Assembly: GCA_949987705.1 (NCBI GenBank)
Contig: OX465283.1
Location: 158,177,850 to 158,241,849, forward strand
Length of the DNA: 64,000 nucleotides
DNA from: Thereva unica
Lineage: Eukaryota > Arthropoda > Insecta > Diptera > Therevidae
Direction: 5' to 3'
Made by a program: the position numbers and the translations under genes
Notes under the pieces: model-generated
What the model saw: only the letters and a program-made list of their open reading frames with translations
Database searches by the model: none
What the model was told of the DNA's origin: nothing
Part shown: positions 20,985 through 33,741 of the stretch, in pieces
Numbering within the stretch: the first letter of the stretch is position 1
Layout: each line of letters begins with the position of its first letter

Positions 20985-21845
20985 CAGAAACAGAACCTAG
21001 TGCTAACACATTATCTTGTCATATGTGCAGAGTTTCTGTAAATATTTTAGTGAATTCCACTATTAAAAAATGCTCGCCTTTTAATGCTGTCCCGCAGAAG
21101 GTCTACGTTAAACCGCCTACGATTTATGGTATGGATTTTGAGTCGTTTAGCTGCTACTACCCAATAGTGGTCACTTCCAGTGTCTACTTCCCTAAAGCTC
21201 CTGACTTTTTCTAGAAGAATTCTCCACCTGCGGCTGATGGCCACATGATATATTTGATTTCTCGTTCTACCATCGGTCGATACCTAGATCTCCTTGTGTA
21301 TATTCTTGTGACTTCCACCTACCATGAGTTTGTGGGAAATACAGAAGTCAACGAAAAGCTCGCTATTGTTATTAGTGTTATTAACTTTCTTAGGCCTTGA
21401 TTTCCAATTGTGTGTTCAAGGACGGGGAAGATCTGTGCGTTGAACTCACTCATCAAAACAATGATGTCTTCCCTTGGAATAGATCGAACAACTTCATTCA
21501 GTCGCATATAGAGTTCGTCCTTGATGTCTGCGACTTCAACTGCAGGGGTGGTAGCACGTTAAGTTGTTTCAATCGAGCATTGGACTAGCGTAGTACTTTT
21601 TAGTCTGGTACGCAGGCGAACGGTAATAATCCTTTCAGACACTGGTTACCAGCTAATGAGGCTGAACCAGGCTTCCTTGGTGATTATTACGCCAACGCCA
21701 CTTCTACGGCTGTCAGTTTCATTTCTGCCGGAACTGTATCCTCGCATCGGGCTATTTGGTCTCGCTGAGTCCCATGACCTTGATTTTATATCGATTTATC
21801 TCGTTGAAAACTTCATCCGGCCGTTTATGAGAAAGCAGTCTTTTT
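20985..21845 (-). pseudogene. RTE-clade retrotransposon endonuclease domain, decayed
   Basis: Minus-strand translation in several frames gives the apurinic-type endonuclease of RTE elements in order: RYKIKVMGLSET, GVGVIITKEAWFSLI, EPVSERIITVRLRT, QCxxPTTP, DELYMRLNEVVRSIPREDII, SEFNAQ (normally GDFNA), RRWRILLEKVRSFREVDTGS, DHYWVVAAKRLK and RRRFNVDLLRD. Multiple stops and frameshifts show it is dead. The RT part is missing; it may have been the 5' part of the same type of RTE seen at 16908-18230, but no overlap exists to test this. Confidence 0.7.
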
Positions 21846-21869
21846 ACATTACATAATCCGAGAAATATT

Positions 21870-22330
21870 CATCCCGGATTATACCTAGATATTTAGCTTC
21901 CTTTGAAAATCATTCTTTTACCATCTAGAGAGGGAACTTTTAAATTTAGCTTCTTCCTATGAGTAAATGGTACGATGGCAGTTTTCTGTGAGTTAATATT
22001 CAAGTTCTAACTCCGACACCAGCTATGCAAAAACGGTAGAGCGACTTGTATGGTGCCATCGTTATGACGATATCATCTGCATAGGCTTGTATTTTTAAAT
22101 CCAGATTATTCAGGTCTGCAAAAAGATCGTCTATTACGATTGACCATAGGAGAGCTGATAGGACGCTGCCCTGTAGGCACAATGAAAGCAGTGGAGCGGG
22201 TTCGATGTAAGATCTTCTCAATTGTACACTTATGATGAGTTTAGTGGATGATTTGGCGCTATTTGGTTTCGGTTCTGCCCACTGACGACAAAGCCTCATG
22301 GATTTCGAAGTGACTAAAAATCGAACTGGG
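21870..22330 (-). pseudogene. I/R1-like RT core relic
   Basis: On the minus strand: LCLQGSVLSALLWSIVIDDL, then LDLKIQAYADDIVIT, followed after a break by LNINSQKTAIVPFTHRKKLN and a YLGIIRD end. This is the GCPQGGVLSPLLW...YADDI...LGV core of I/R1-group RTs. The normal GCPQGG is LCLQGS here. Stops separate the blocks. Confidence 0.65.
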
Positions 22331-22589
22331 TGGCTCTGAAAGTCGGGTCGTCACGATACGACAGTTGAAGAAAATGACGTTTCAAATGTGTATGAATACA
22401 CAAAGGAAAAAAACAGTACGACGAAAATATGTCGAAAGAAGTGTTTGACGCCAATAAGGAATTCCCTTTTTATTAATTTAGTATCATATTCACTATTCAA
22501 TACCTTTTTACATGATTATTACTGGTAGAAATGCCAGTTACTTATTTCTAGGGTTGTATATGCCAGATTTTCTCTTTAATACTATCGGG

Positions 22590-22960
22590 TATGCTGTCGG
22601 TTTATGATCGGGTCTACACCTCGATACAGGAATATTTCCAGGAATATGTTCGGATCTACGTTCCCAAACTCTTTGAGAAATATTGCCTGGTCTTACCCCT
22701 CGACACGGCTAGGACTATTGTCGGGTTATACACCTCGCCACGTTTAGCCCCGGAGAAGATGACTGTTCCTGAACGAGTCAGGAAGAAAATTGAATTTAGA
22801 CTGGTGGACAGCTAATTTTAAGGCTCTCAGAAGCTTTAAGCTTTGAAACTTTCGGGGTTAAGCTTTTAAGGAAAGAAAACCCTGAAGCTTTATATCTGCC
22901 TAAAATTCTTGGAGAAGGATTCTAGTACCTAACGAATCGTGGTTCTCTACAAAATCTGTT
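22590..22960 (+). repeat. Dispersed repeat D, copy 2
   Basis: It repeats the layout of 11480-11980: diverged GATCGGGTCTACACCTCGAT, GGTCTTACCCCTCGACACGG and GGGTTATACACCTCGCCACG motifs, CCGGAGAAG, then AAGCTTT-rich sequence. More diverged than its partner. Confidence 0.45.
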
Positions 22961-23599
22961 TTTGTTCATCTATTTTTTTTTTAATTGTATTAATTTTGCG
23001 TTTTTATTTAGTGTAATGCCCTGAGCTTTTGGGCATATTCTAAGAAAATGTAGCTAAAACATATCGTCCAATCAAAATTCTCTTAGTTTTGTATTGTTGC
23101 AACTTCTAAGTAAACTTTTGAATTGTATTTTGCAGATTTCTTAAGCTTTTAATTCCCAATGCTTAATCCCCATTAAGAGCTATGTCTGTATAGGTCATAT
23201 TGGTAATAAATTGGCTTTTTCTAGCTCTGACTCTTGTGAAAACTATTTTATATTTCATTTTATTAATCTTAGCTAAAAAACCTAAATTACTTTAAAATAT
23301 AAAAAACAAGTTAACATTATCCCCAAAAACTAAAATAATAATTCAGCAATGGTGCACCCTTCGCCTTTATAAATCAATATTAAGAATTAGGTCAAGTGAA
23401 CTAATTTCAGCTTTATCTATCGTGAAGGACGAGCTCAACTAGAGAGAAAGATGTTCCTTCACAAAAAAAAAAACTTTCTGACAGTAAAAAGGAAGGAAAT
23501 TTTTTGTGATATGAGAATAAAATCAATTCTATGTATGTAGTTGCCAAAAAAATATAGTTTATTATTTTTTTTTGCAATTTTTTAATTTTTTAATATTAT
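22961..23599. other. A+T-rich interval, nothing recognised
   Basis: Homopolymer-rich DNA without ORFs or repeats I could pair. Confidence 0.4.
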
Positions 23600-24282
23600 G
23601 AGAGAATCGACCGAGGTTTAAAAAATTTGAACTCGAAGGGGTACTATAGTGCCCAAAACTATATATTCCAAACGGGTCCTTCCCAAACCCCAAAAATAAA
23701 TACTAAAGGCCAAAGGATCTCTCTTCTATTTTTTGTTACGAAGAAAAAGAAGAAAGAAGAAAAAAACACCATCATCGTACCCGTGTGCCGCGCTCTGTAC
23801 ACTGTTCTCATTCTTCAGTCGTCTGGGTCATGTCTAGAGGAAGAGGGCTTTTAGGCGAACAAAAAAAAACAAAAAAAGCTGGCGAAAAAAAATATATACA
23901 CATCACTTCAAAACGGGAAGGAAAAAAAGGACACACACATCCGCATATAGGAGAGGACTTCTTGTAAAATTAACACAGGACTCTGGTCCTTGTGCCTGTG
24001 CAAGGAAAGAAAAATACACACCGAAAAAAGTAAAGCATGAAATAATAAAGGGAAGCAGCACAAGCAAGCAGTTCACCTTCACAAGGAAATGACGCGAAAA
24101 CGCAACTTGATTGCATGCAAGTTTTGTCTAAGTACAAGTGTGCAGTTTAAGGATGTGATTGTGTAAATCTGGCAAAAAAAAAGAAGAGTGAACGAAAAAC
24201 TTACTTACACACACAGAGAGAGAGCGAAGGCGATGGCGAAAAATCCTCCGATTTTTTTCTTTCTTTTCATATCCCGAAACAA

Positions 24283-24326
24283 CCCCCAACCCCAACTCGA
24301 CCCCAAACCCCACCCCACCCCCCCTA
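24283..24326 (-). other. C-rich tract (G-quadruplex potential on minus strand)
   Basis: At least six runs of four or more C, spaced by A and T, follow one another here. Confidence 0.6.
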
Positions 24327-24591
24327 AGCACATATATTTTTGTGCCCCTTTTTTACGGGAAGAAAGAAAAATAAGGCGAAAAGATAGGAGAAAGGAAAAA
24401 TTTTTATCAAACCTCGATGCACGCAGACACTTTCGGTGAAATTACATCGAACTAAGAAGAGCATAAGGATATGAGAAAGGCGCGAGGATATACAATCTTG
24501 GGGAAAGAGGGAGAGAATCTCGCGCGCGCTGGGAGAGCGATCACGAGCAGACAAAAATTTTAAAATTGGTATTTTTTTTTGTGATCCGAAA

Positions 24592-24640
24592 GGGGGGTGG
24601 GGAGGGGGGTTATTGGGGTGGGGTATGGTGGTGGGGGTGG
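24592..24640 (+). other. G-rich tract with G-quadruplex potential
   Basis: Successive runs of 4-6 G with short loops, such as GGGGTGGGG. Confidence 0.6.
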
Positions 24641-24879
24641 TGTCTTCTTTTGCATCGGATCAATTTTTTAGCAGGAGATGCTGTGGGTATACATATATAT
24701 GTGTATATAGGTGTATGTTTGCATGCAATATTGCATCTACGCGGGTTTATATTATTTTTATGAATCTCCTTGTTTAGTAAACACTAATCCAGCTTCGATC
24801 CTTTTTCCCAATGCTCTCTTTCCGTGCATTTTTCATATAAAATTGAAATCGATGCAATCCTTAAGTCTCAGTTTCAACA

Positions 24880-24897
24880 CCCCCCCCCCCCCCCCCC
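24880..24897 (+). repeat. Poly-C run of 18
   Basis: An uninterrupted run of 18 C. The length may be uncertain for sequencing reasons. Confidence 0.85.
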
Positions 24898-25421
24898 ATC
24901 TACATCCACACAAAAGCATCTTCGGCGACTTCACCACGAACTCTCAGGCAAGTTTTCTTGCTCATTTTTTGTCGTCGTCGTTTTATTTTTTTTAAAACCA
25001 TTTTTTTCCCTATTTTTTTTTTATTATTTTTTATTCTTGTGTTAACCAATTTTGTTCTTTCTTTTCCGCCCACTTTGAGTCCTTTTATCGTTGTTTTTCA
25101 TTATAGTGCCCGATAGCATACGTCCATGGAGTGGAGTACTGCAATTGGAGATAGTGAAAGAGAGGCGACCAACGTCGTCTATGTACTCGCATCGCAACAC
25201 AAAACTTCATTCAAACCCCCCCACAGGATTTCGGGGTGGCTAGAGCAAATGGGGGGTATGGTATGGCTATACTTATGGTGCCGATGGGTGGGTTAGTTAA
25301 GGGGTGGTTTAGGGTTAGGGCAAGTGGGTTTGGGTATGGGTCGACAGAGAAGCAATGTGCATGCCGTTTCGAGGGCTGGCAAAACTGGGCGAAGGTGGCC
25401 GAAGAGGTGAAGTTGGTTCGA

Positions 25422-25467
25422 GGGGACTTTGGGGGTGGTTGGGTGGATGGGGTTGGGGGTGGTTGGG
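25422..25467 (+). other. G-rich tract with G-quadruplex potential
   Basis: Five or more runs of 3-5 G with loops of 1-6 bases, such as GGGGTTGGGGGTGGTTGGG. Confidence 0.65.
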
Positions 25468-26000
25468 CAAAAAGAAGTTTTGTGTCCTTTTTCCTTGCAC
25501 ATCCAAACAAGTAGTTTTGCACACCGAAAAAAAAAGCATAAAAAATAAAAAAGTAAAAAAAAAAACTTTTTGAAAAAGTTTCGTGTGCTAAAAAGTTTTT
25601 AGCCCCAAACAGTAGTATGGTGCTGTGCAACAAGTGAGTTCGGAATTGTGTGATATTGACATAGGTTCCGCCGTCTTGTAAGAAGAGTGTGCATACCATT
25701 GAAAGAAAATATAAGGAATGGATGAAAAAAAATAATAATAATCTAAAATAATTTTTGTGTGCAAGAATTTGAAAGAACTTTTTATCAAATGAAATTTTTT
25801 AATCTCCCTCCCAAATATAAATAATAAATAAAAAAAAAATAGTACTAGTAATAATGTGAATAAAATAAATAGTGTTTAAATCAATAAATGAATAAACTTT
25901 ATTAAAAATTTAAAAAAAAGTGCAAGAAAGTTCCATTTTTTTTCAAATACTTAAATAAATTTCACACTAATGTAAAAAAGAAACATTCTTTTGTCTGAAA

Positions 26001-27396
26001 ATTTTCAAAAACTACTCAGTTTCTTCGTTTTCGTTTCAATTTAATTGCTTGATAGTAGTTTTTTTTTCATGATATTCATCGATGGGGAAACCATCCGATT
26101 CAACTGAGATGCGCTGCCGAGCTTTGTGCAACAACAGGTGGTAGGAGTGAAATTCCCTTAAGTTTACTTACAACTTGTTGAATATATACATATATATCTT
26201 GGAATTCATTTACAATAGAGTCGTTTCGTTTCGTTCGTCGTAATGTAACTTTGTCTATAAAAAAAAACAATAGATATTTTATTTTAATCAGTTTTTGTAA
26301 TGTGAAATATTATTTTTTATCTAATTTTGCTTTTTTCGTGTGCTTAAAAGTTGAAATTTTTGTATTTTTATATCGGATTTTAATATGGCTGGGAATATTG
26401 ATTTATTGAATTTTATTTACTTTTTGAAATTTTAATATAATAATTATTAAGATTGATGGAAATTTTATATAGGAAACATACCTATGTTGAAAACTACACA
26501 AAAGTTTTTTTTTAGTTATGAAAAAAAAAACTGAAATTTTCAAATAATTTAAAACTCATTTCCAATTAATAATAAATATTTTTTCGTCTAAAAGTGAATA
26601 AAATGTATAATTAAATATTAAACAGAAATATTTTACATAAATTAGAACAATAAAGACACCCCATTCTATTCTGTACCCTAAATATATACCTTGGATTTTC
26701 TACTTGTAGAATATTCTTGTTGAAAAGCGCATGCGCAGATACACATTATAATATTTTTTTATTACTTGTAATATTTGACATAAATCCGCTTATTATAAAA
26801 GTAATACCCACTGATTAGATGTTTTTTGCTTAAATATGTATGTGGGGTCAAAAATTTAATTTTTGTTCTATATTTTTTTAAAAATCATTTGGGAGGGGAT
26901 ATACCTTATTGGTATAATTCAAACTCTAATTTTTATATTAATATTTCTTATATTATTTGAAATAGATTGTTGAATCATTGAAACTGATACTATATACATA
27001 TGTGCAGAGTTGGTAATTCATGTTACATTTAATATTTTAAGAATTTTTTTGGTATACATTAAATTGATGAATAAACATGACTGATGATCATATCAACTCT
27101 TGGGGTGAAAGTATTGCACGATGCACCAAGACTGTGGAATAGGGCGTTGTTATTCCCGACAAAGCGCTTAATCTTTTCTATTTTTTTATTAATACCTATG
27201 TATATCTCAAAAATAGACCATATGGAAGAGTCCAGATACAAATCTGGCGAATATGGAGCAATGTTCCTTCTAATTTTTTCGCTGGAAGCGCGGTAAAAAG
27301 GATGGGAGCAAAAAATATTCAAAACGTAAACAAAAAGGTGCTGGGCCCCAACCTTGCCATTTTTTTTAAAATAAATTTTCTTATATCTTTGTTTGT
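26001..27396. other. A+T-rich interval, nothing firm
   Basis: A possible mini-exon at 26082-26139 was rejected. ORFs at 27059-27409 have no firm homology. Confidence 0.4.
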
Positions 27397-27860
27397 ATGG
27401 ATGCGCCATCTAGACCTTCGCTATTTCAACATTGAACAACTCTGACATTTTTTAGCCGATTTCTACAAATGTACACAATTCTGAAACGTCATTGAGTACC
27501 ATTTTAGCAATGAGTCAATACACACCGAAAGAACCCACTGAACTTGTAGCGTTTTACATTGAAAACATTCGTTCATTTGTGAAAACTATGTATGCTTATC
27601 GTATGATTTTTGAGACAAAATTTTGATGTGAAAGCTCATTTTACAATCTCTCTTAAGTCAATAAACAAAACTGTCGAATTTGGGGAATAGAGAACCCATG
27701 AATAGAGAATTCACGAAACACTGTATACTACGCAAAAGTCACTGTTTGGGCCGGAGTGTGATCAAAAACATCATCGGACCATTTTTTTATTCATACATAG
27801 TTCAAAAAATCGAAATAGCTGGAGTTGTAAATATATTTGGAAGCAGAGCTGCAGAAAGTC
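27397..27860 (+). pseudogene. Mariner-like transposon relic, 5' end and internal fragment
   Basis: The terminal sequence GGATGCGCCATCTAGACCTT opens the relic; the same terminus recurs at 33444 and 36091. About 115 bp on, the frame reads MSQYTPKEPTELVAFYIENI, the N-terminus of a Tc1/mariner-superfamily transposase. After an internal deletion comes VNKQNCRIWG, EFTKHC and NIIGPFF, the middle of the catalytic domain. The frame is broken and the C-terminal half is missing. The interval 27861-28472 holds nothing else recognised. Confidence 0.65.
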
Positions 27861-28472
27861 CTGATCAATAATGCACTTGAAGTAGTAAGTACTAAGTAAT
27901 TGCCAAATGTAATTGAAATCTCAAGTACTATGAATTGTCAATACTAGTAATTACTTACGAAAAGTAAGTCCATCTCCCCTGGAAGGATTTTAATTTTACG
28001 AAACCCTCACGAAAACCTCTTCGAGTAGGGGCAGTATGGGATACTAAATTAGAGGCAGTACGGGGTACATGGTTATTTTGCGACACAGATGGATTTCTTC
28101 TGTATTTTCGTCGGGTGGGTGTATGAGCGAATAGCTGGTACACCACCCAACACTCCGAATACTTCAAATAAAGCAGGCTCTATACGATGTTCTAAACACC
28201 CTCCAACTTTGGACGCTTAATGGTAGGACGAATCATATGGATGATGTTCGAACTACGAACGTCCAAAGTCAACCGTTCAAGTTCAACGTACGTATTTGGA
28301 CACGTTTGGGCTGATGTCGGTATTTACGAAATCGTTATAAGCCAACATTGGAATAAAACGTTCAACGCAGGGCCATCATGTACATTTTCTACATTAGAGT
28401 GACCTTTTTGGGCCTTATATTTCTTTTTTCTTCAGCCTGGGATCATTTGGATTTGAACACTTCTTCGTTCTT

Positions 28473-28868
28473 TTAAATTATTCTCGTTATTCTAACTCGT
28501 TTTTGTATCGGATTGAAGTAAGAACAACAGGTTTCCCTCTGCGATAGTTTTTCCTCGTTTGGTTTCTTTGTTCGACTCGGGATCGCGAAAATATTCTTGA
28601 AAAAACCATTTTCAAAGCCAGTTGTTAACTCACGACATCCTTTTCGAATCGGAAATCGGATTAGGCTATCTTCATTTTGTAATAGATGATCCAGACTGAA
28701 GCTCTGAAATGGCAATACTCGGATGTAAAAGTGGCGTAGTTGCAGGCAAAATGGTTCAAGTGGATTCTCTCGAAGGGAAGGCGGCAGTTGTTGCTGCATT
28801 TCGGCAGTTTCAGTTTCAGGCTCATAATTTGTTACCGATACGTCTGTTGTTGATGCAACTAAAAAATC
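28473..28868 (-). pseudogene. Possible hAT/ZMYM-type zinc-finger protein fragment
   Basis: A 108-codon minus-strand frame (MQQQLPPSLRENPLEPFCLQ ...) extends upstream without a stop through TTDVSVTNYEPETETAE to a TTTTTTAG acceptor-like site near 28868. The pattern EDSLIRFPIRKGCRELTTGF recalls the zinc-finger entry region of hAT-associated ZMYM-like proteins, but with key Cys residues missing. The assignment is tentative; it could be unrelated. Confidence 0.3.
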
Positions 28869-29753
28869 TTAATTTGTAAAGTTATTTTCATTGGAACGCA
28901 TTGATTGCTGTAGATATTGTTGCAACTTGAATATATGCATGTGCAAATATTTCACTTATTTAAAAAGTTTTTATTATTCGCCGCGAGTGCTACCTTAAGT
29001 AAATAGAACAAACAGAGTCATAGTATACACTCAACATACAAGGGTTGGAGCCTGTGAGTGGAGTGCAGCGGAAAGCAAAGCTTTACAATCCAATTCTTGC
29101 GTGCAAACTTGACGAACCATTGGAATCAGGTCATAAACGTCTCAGTAGTCATCCAACCTCCAGTATTGTATTCTGCCGTCGTCCCTGGAGGAGCTCCATC
29201 TAATAACTCTTGCTTCATTATCTGTCGAGGGAATATTAGCATGATAAGCATGTATGTTCCAGCTGTATTAAAACATGTCTCAACCGTAACCGTCTACCCT
29301 TGCTCCATTGAAGAAAGTGAGCCTACTCATTTTCGTTCCCTTTCTGAAAAAATTTTACTCTTTTTTTGGGAACGCATGATATGTCAGTTTCATCACAATT
29401 ATATATTCTATCTACCGTCAGATTAAATTTATCATATACTTCTCGGAGCAAAGAATAGAATTAATCCACAGCCACTTTGTTAAAGCCGATGCCGATGTAG
29501 CTTCTCGTTTTCGGATGGATAAATCCTGCTTCATGAACCCTTTTAAACAATCTACGCCAGTCATCTTTTTATCATGGTTAAAATTGTGAGCCTTAACATT
29601 TTTTTCCGCTAACTAATATGCTAGCTTTCGTAGGACGACAGTGGTTAATCCCACCTTTCCTAGTTTTGGCGACGGACCGCTCCAATGTGGTCTGTGGAAC
29701 AACCTATGCTAGACTGTGGGCTGTCGCCTGTATAGCGAACATGTATGTGTCGG
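28869..29753. other. Interval with nothing recognised
   Basis: ORF 29058-29426 has no recognisable feature. Confidence 0.35.
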
Positions 29754-29865
29754 TTCACCTGTCTTGTTTACCAACCGGTCCCCCAACTAAGTACTAACCA
29801 CGTCCAATGCTGCTCGACCTACGCAATAGAACGATAACAGGTCTACAGTTTCTGCTTATAGTCAT
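29754..29865 (-). repeat. 5S rRNA-derived segment (copy 3)
   Basis: The reverse complement has GGTTAGTACTTAGTTGGGGG and ACCGGTTGGTAAAC, plus AGCAGCATTGGACG upstream, following insect 5S. Above 29865 a segment with TTTTCTTCGTCCT is shared with the copy near 48520. Confidence 0.72.
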
Positions 29866-30696
29866 CAATTTTATTGCTTGTTTTCTTCGTCCTGTTGCTC
29901 CCTTTATTCTAAAAAAGTGTAAAGTACCGTGTTTCGTTTGAACTATTTCGGGCGTCTTTCTGTAGTGGGCTGTATACGGGAAAGTGGAATTTTTGCTCAG
30001 GCAGGAGAGTCTTATTTTTACTAGAGCCGTACGCAGAGAACTCTCAGCTTTCAATATGACTACCCTGAGGAACGCCAGAGGTTACTTCGACCTCATTACA
30101 CAGAAATCCTTGGAATCTGATAACCTGTGTTCTTCCATTCAGATGGCTGCTGTTTTGGGTGCTGTATTGGATACAATATCGGTCCTGTTAGGTTTATAGT
30201 TAGACACAGTGCTTTTAGGTGTTATTGCATGTTGAAGTAGTGTGTTAGATATTTTTGAGTTTTAGATTGAGAGAGTATAGTACAAGATTTTTCTTTTGTG
30301 GAACGACATCACTATTTTTGATTTAGCTTTCTTAGTTCTACTACTTAAACTTATTCAAACGGAAGAGGGTTAGTTCTTCCATCTGAAGGCGTCCGATATC
30401 GGGTTGAAAAACAGCCATTGGTATCTGGTAGGCATGTCCACTCTTAAGCACTTGAGTTTATTTGTTCTATTTCTAGATGATGCTACCTCACAATGAAGTA
30501 GTCTGATGAAGAAATGATGTTTGGAACAAGTTGTATACCCATGTGACTCAAATCGGAATTTTAGGCTTTCAAAAATACTGGTTCTTGTATAGAAAATTTG
30601 CAGCTATATTATATCATGTAATCTTTGTATCAAACTAACATCGACCAATATTGAACGTATATTTTCGGTATACACTAATTTTAACACCAAAATAAA
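29866..30696. other. Interval with nothing recognised
   Basis: No repeat pairing or coding signal beyond the end of the 5S-like repeat. Confidence 0.35.
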
Positions 30697-30870
30697 ATGG
30701 CGTCTTTCAGACAAATCACATCAAGCGCAATACAAGCAACGATTGTAGGAGATGATGATGATCTACTTGTTCTTTTAACTGCTTTAACTCCAACACAAAA
30801 AGATATTTATTTTTTTAAGATAGAAGTGGTAAAGTTAAACCAAAATTCTCTGCCCCTTTTTAGCCCTTAA
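30697..30870 (+). pseudogene. Short ORF with a DDLLVLL motif (repeat-associated domain?)
   Basis: The 57-codon frame reads MASFRQITSSAIQATIVGDD, then DDLLVLLTALTPTQKDIYFF. The GxDxDLLVLLxxLTP...IYF pattern recurs in multicopy insect proteins with a nuclease-like fold, which I recognise only loosely. Too short to be whole. The following 30871-31589 holds a (TATG)n run at 31215-31237 and nothing else. Confidence 0.3.
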
Positions 30871-31589
30871 CTAACAAAATTGCCGGAAAATCTAAAAGTA
30901 CCCATTTTGAGGGTTAAAACCCCTATAAAAGAGGCCTTCCAATATGTTAAAAATTGTGCTTTATAAGCTACACTATGCCTAAACCCCACCAGGGTTATAT
31001 TTTCACCACTTTTTTGAATTGTGTCATTTTGAACACAAATCGACACAAACGCCGCCAGTTGTCAAATATTGGAAATTGTATTGTGACAGTTTTACTAAAA
31101 AAAGCAAACAAGTTCGAATCGATCGAAATCAAAAACGATCAGTGTTGTTATTAAATCAAAGTGACGTATTTTGGACTTATGTCACTTTTCTCAAAAAAAG
31201 AAGTGGGCTAAATATATGTATGTATGTATGTATGTATAAAGCAAGAGCGCTTAATAATTACTTTATTTTTGACATAAAAATTGATGACGATTATGGTCAA
31301 TTTGATTAGATTAGTCACACACCCAAATGGTTTGTCTGGCGTTTTGCTGAGTGTGTGTGCAACCATATAAGCATTGCTATTGACAGCGCCCTGTATCTCC
31401 TGTAAAACGGGAAGTCCAAGTTCATGTGCTATCTGACTATTTATCGTCAGTTTAAAGATAAATTCGAATTTCTGCCTCATTTTGCCTAAAAATAGAAACG
31501 TCGTATTTTTTTGCCAATATGCGGACGAAATATTTCGGTTCGGCAATATTTAAGCTATTTTACAAAAACGCCTCGAAGTTAATCTGCCG

Positions 31590-32880
31590 CCCGTCACCCT
31601 AATAAATGCACGAGTGGGGTTGAGCGCTTGTCCTGGCCCTGCCAGTCCCCAGCTCACCACATGCAGCCAACTACTTCGAAAGGGCAGTGTAGGTACTTCC
31701 ATATGCTAACGAAACAAATTTACAACAGGTGTCTGATGGGAATCTGCAAATTTGCAAGCGTTGCTGTTTACATCGTGACGTAGGTCAGCACCGAGAGGCA
31801 GCTGCACACGCAGATTCCGCTTCAGTGCCGGGCGGCCCCCGATTAGGACAGACTTCAATTAATTTTTTCCTCGAAATCGGGCCCCACCCTTTGCACAAAA
31901 GCTTCTTATCCAAAATATCAAGAAAATTGCAAAATCCACCAGAAGAGAGCGCCACCGTGACGTTTCCACCAAACTGACACGAAAAAATCTAATCCTCGTC
32001 GGTCGGGCGTTGTGTGGCTTGCAGCACAGAGGAGCCGAGCGGGGGGGTCTTGTGGCTGCTCGAGAATCCTTCAGCGCTTTCGTACAGAAGCAGTGCATTT
32101 TGCCCGCCCTTTAGTGTGACGCCTCTGAATTGCATTGAACTTATCTCTCACTCTCCCGCTCCTAGCTAGAAAAAAATGAAGCTTTGGAATTTCCCCTCAC
32201 ACCCCTAGTTATGAATGTTGTTTCTGTGTGTGTGTGCGTGCAGCGGTGCATATGCGGCGATGTAGTGGAAGCCTTTGGCGGTCCCCATTACGCTGCGGCG
32301 CAGGGATGCATTTACCGGCTTTCGGCTTTTTACTTTTCTGGTCGAGTGCAATCTGCGAAAATACTTTTGCACGCACCAAAAGGCAGCGAAGGGCGCCCGT
32401 GCAGTCGCGCTGCTGCTAGACGATTTCCATTCTGGGGGTTAAAATGCAGCGCGTAATTCGTCTTCCATTTTGGGCGACGGAGCGCCCTCAGCCGAACGAG
32501 CCGAGCTTCAAAATTTTGTTGTTGCCATTTTGGGGAGTTACGCGTAGCCCTCATTCGGCAACGGCCACCATCTTCGCGTCGTGAGGCGCACTTTTTTCCC
32601 ACACGACCCGTTACATCCCCCCATGAAGTCGCGCTGTTTTGAAGTCTACGGTGGTGGCGGCGAGCTTTCGAACTTCCCCACGCCAGAATTGAGTGCATTT
32701 TTCGTGTCGGCCCATCGTCTTCTTCGTGCTTTCTTCGAGTTCCTCTGCTCCCAAGTTTCTCCGAGAATTCTCGTGCGCCTCAAGCGAACGCGGCTTGTGC
32801 TTGTGGGTGCCTCCTGCGAGCGCTTGTGCTTCGAATCGGCCAAGCTATAGTGGCGACACAACTTGGGGACTTGAACTTGA
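31590..32880. other. GC-richer, apparently unique DNA, no gene recognised
   Basis: Overlapping ORFs of 60-122 codons occur on both strands without recognisable domains. A TGTGTG run lies at 32226-32240. It could be promoter-proximal or conserved noncoding DNA. The interval 32881-33443 is A+T rich and empty. Confidence 0.35.
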
Positions 32881-33443
32881 CATATGCAGCTACACTGGCT
32901 TGCGAAATGCCTGTGCTAATAATGTTGAGGTAGGTTCTGAGTTTAAGTTTACGACCAGACGGAATATTTGACGCTTGTTTCGGGCTTGTTTTATTTTTGG
33001 GGGAATTTTTGACGAAAGTTTTAGTTTTTGCTGCGATTGATTGATTTTAATAATTTTTGTGAGAGGAGATTTTAAAAAGTGAATGTGAATAAAATTGATT
33101 TTTTGGTTCGAACTAAATAAAAAATAATAAAAATACTGGATAAATTTACCTATTTTTAAATACGTATAAAATCTAGGCAGTCCAGTCCACCGCAAGAAGT
33201 GATTCAAAGTTTCATTCGTATGTTATTGCTCATCTCATCGAAGAAAGCCGGACTTCCCAAAGTACTTGATCATTTATAAAATTGGGTTTTCTGAATTAAA
33301 ACAATTTTGGCTCAGAAGGGCAACGAACGAATGAAGAGATTTTTCACTTGTACTTGATTGCACATGATTTATAGTCAATTTTTTTTTAATTAATTTACTA
33401 GAAAATTGATTTTGACAGTATAGTTCACATCTCTATTTATATG

Positions 33444-33741
33444 GGTGCGCCATCTAGACCTTCGGTATTTCAATATTGTGGACGTAACAAGAAAAAAGTC
33501 TAGAGGTGTGATATGACATGATCTAGACGGCCAATTCACCGGTCCGCTGTCTTGTGAGAACCAAATGTCGTTCAGATCATGGCCTTCAATTTCAGGGAGC
33601 AAGTACTCCGTTATTATGACGCAGTGAGGAGCGCCGTAGCCGTTAGGCCAGAAATGGGCCTGAACAAAATTTTTGGCCCTAAACAGTGCATCTTTTTCTG
33701 AATAATCTGTAAACGTTGCGCCAGGCTAAGTCTTTCCATGT
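33444..33741 (-). pseudogene. Internally deleted mariner-like element
   Basis: It starts on the minus strand at 33741 with MERLSLAQRLQIIQ, an N-terminal motif of mariner-like transposases, and jumps through YSEKDALFRA to AHFWPNGYG, then LNDIWFSQDSGPVNWPSRSC and HITPLDFFL. Normally some 30 residues separate QD from GPVNWP. It ends in the terminus GGTGCGCCATCTAGACCTTC at 33444-33463. The relic is non-functional. Confidence 0.65.

Larger units (their letters stand above)
23600..26000. other. Low-complexity region with G-rich and C-rich tracts
   Basis: Poly-A and poly-T runs alternate with long G-rich or C-rich stretches. ORFs here (for example 25211-25699 on the minus strand) encode biased Pro, Thr and Phe-rich strings and are not credible proteins. 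The look is of an untranslated leader or intron. No transposon motif is seen. Confidence 0.45.

Noticed and set aside
25211..25699. 162-codon minus-strand ORF
   Set aside because: Driven by G-rich and A-rich tracts; Pro and Phe bias, no motif.
26082..26139. Possible mini-exon starting MGKPSDSTEMRCRALC with CAG|GTGGTA donor
   Set aside because: The donor is weak, the peptide short and unrecognised; start context alone is not enough.
27059..27409. Minus-strand ORF containing APYSPDL, like a Tc1/mariner PPYSPDLNP box
   Set aside because: Only this short match; the residues around it do not follow the family. Probably chance.
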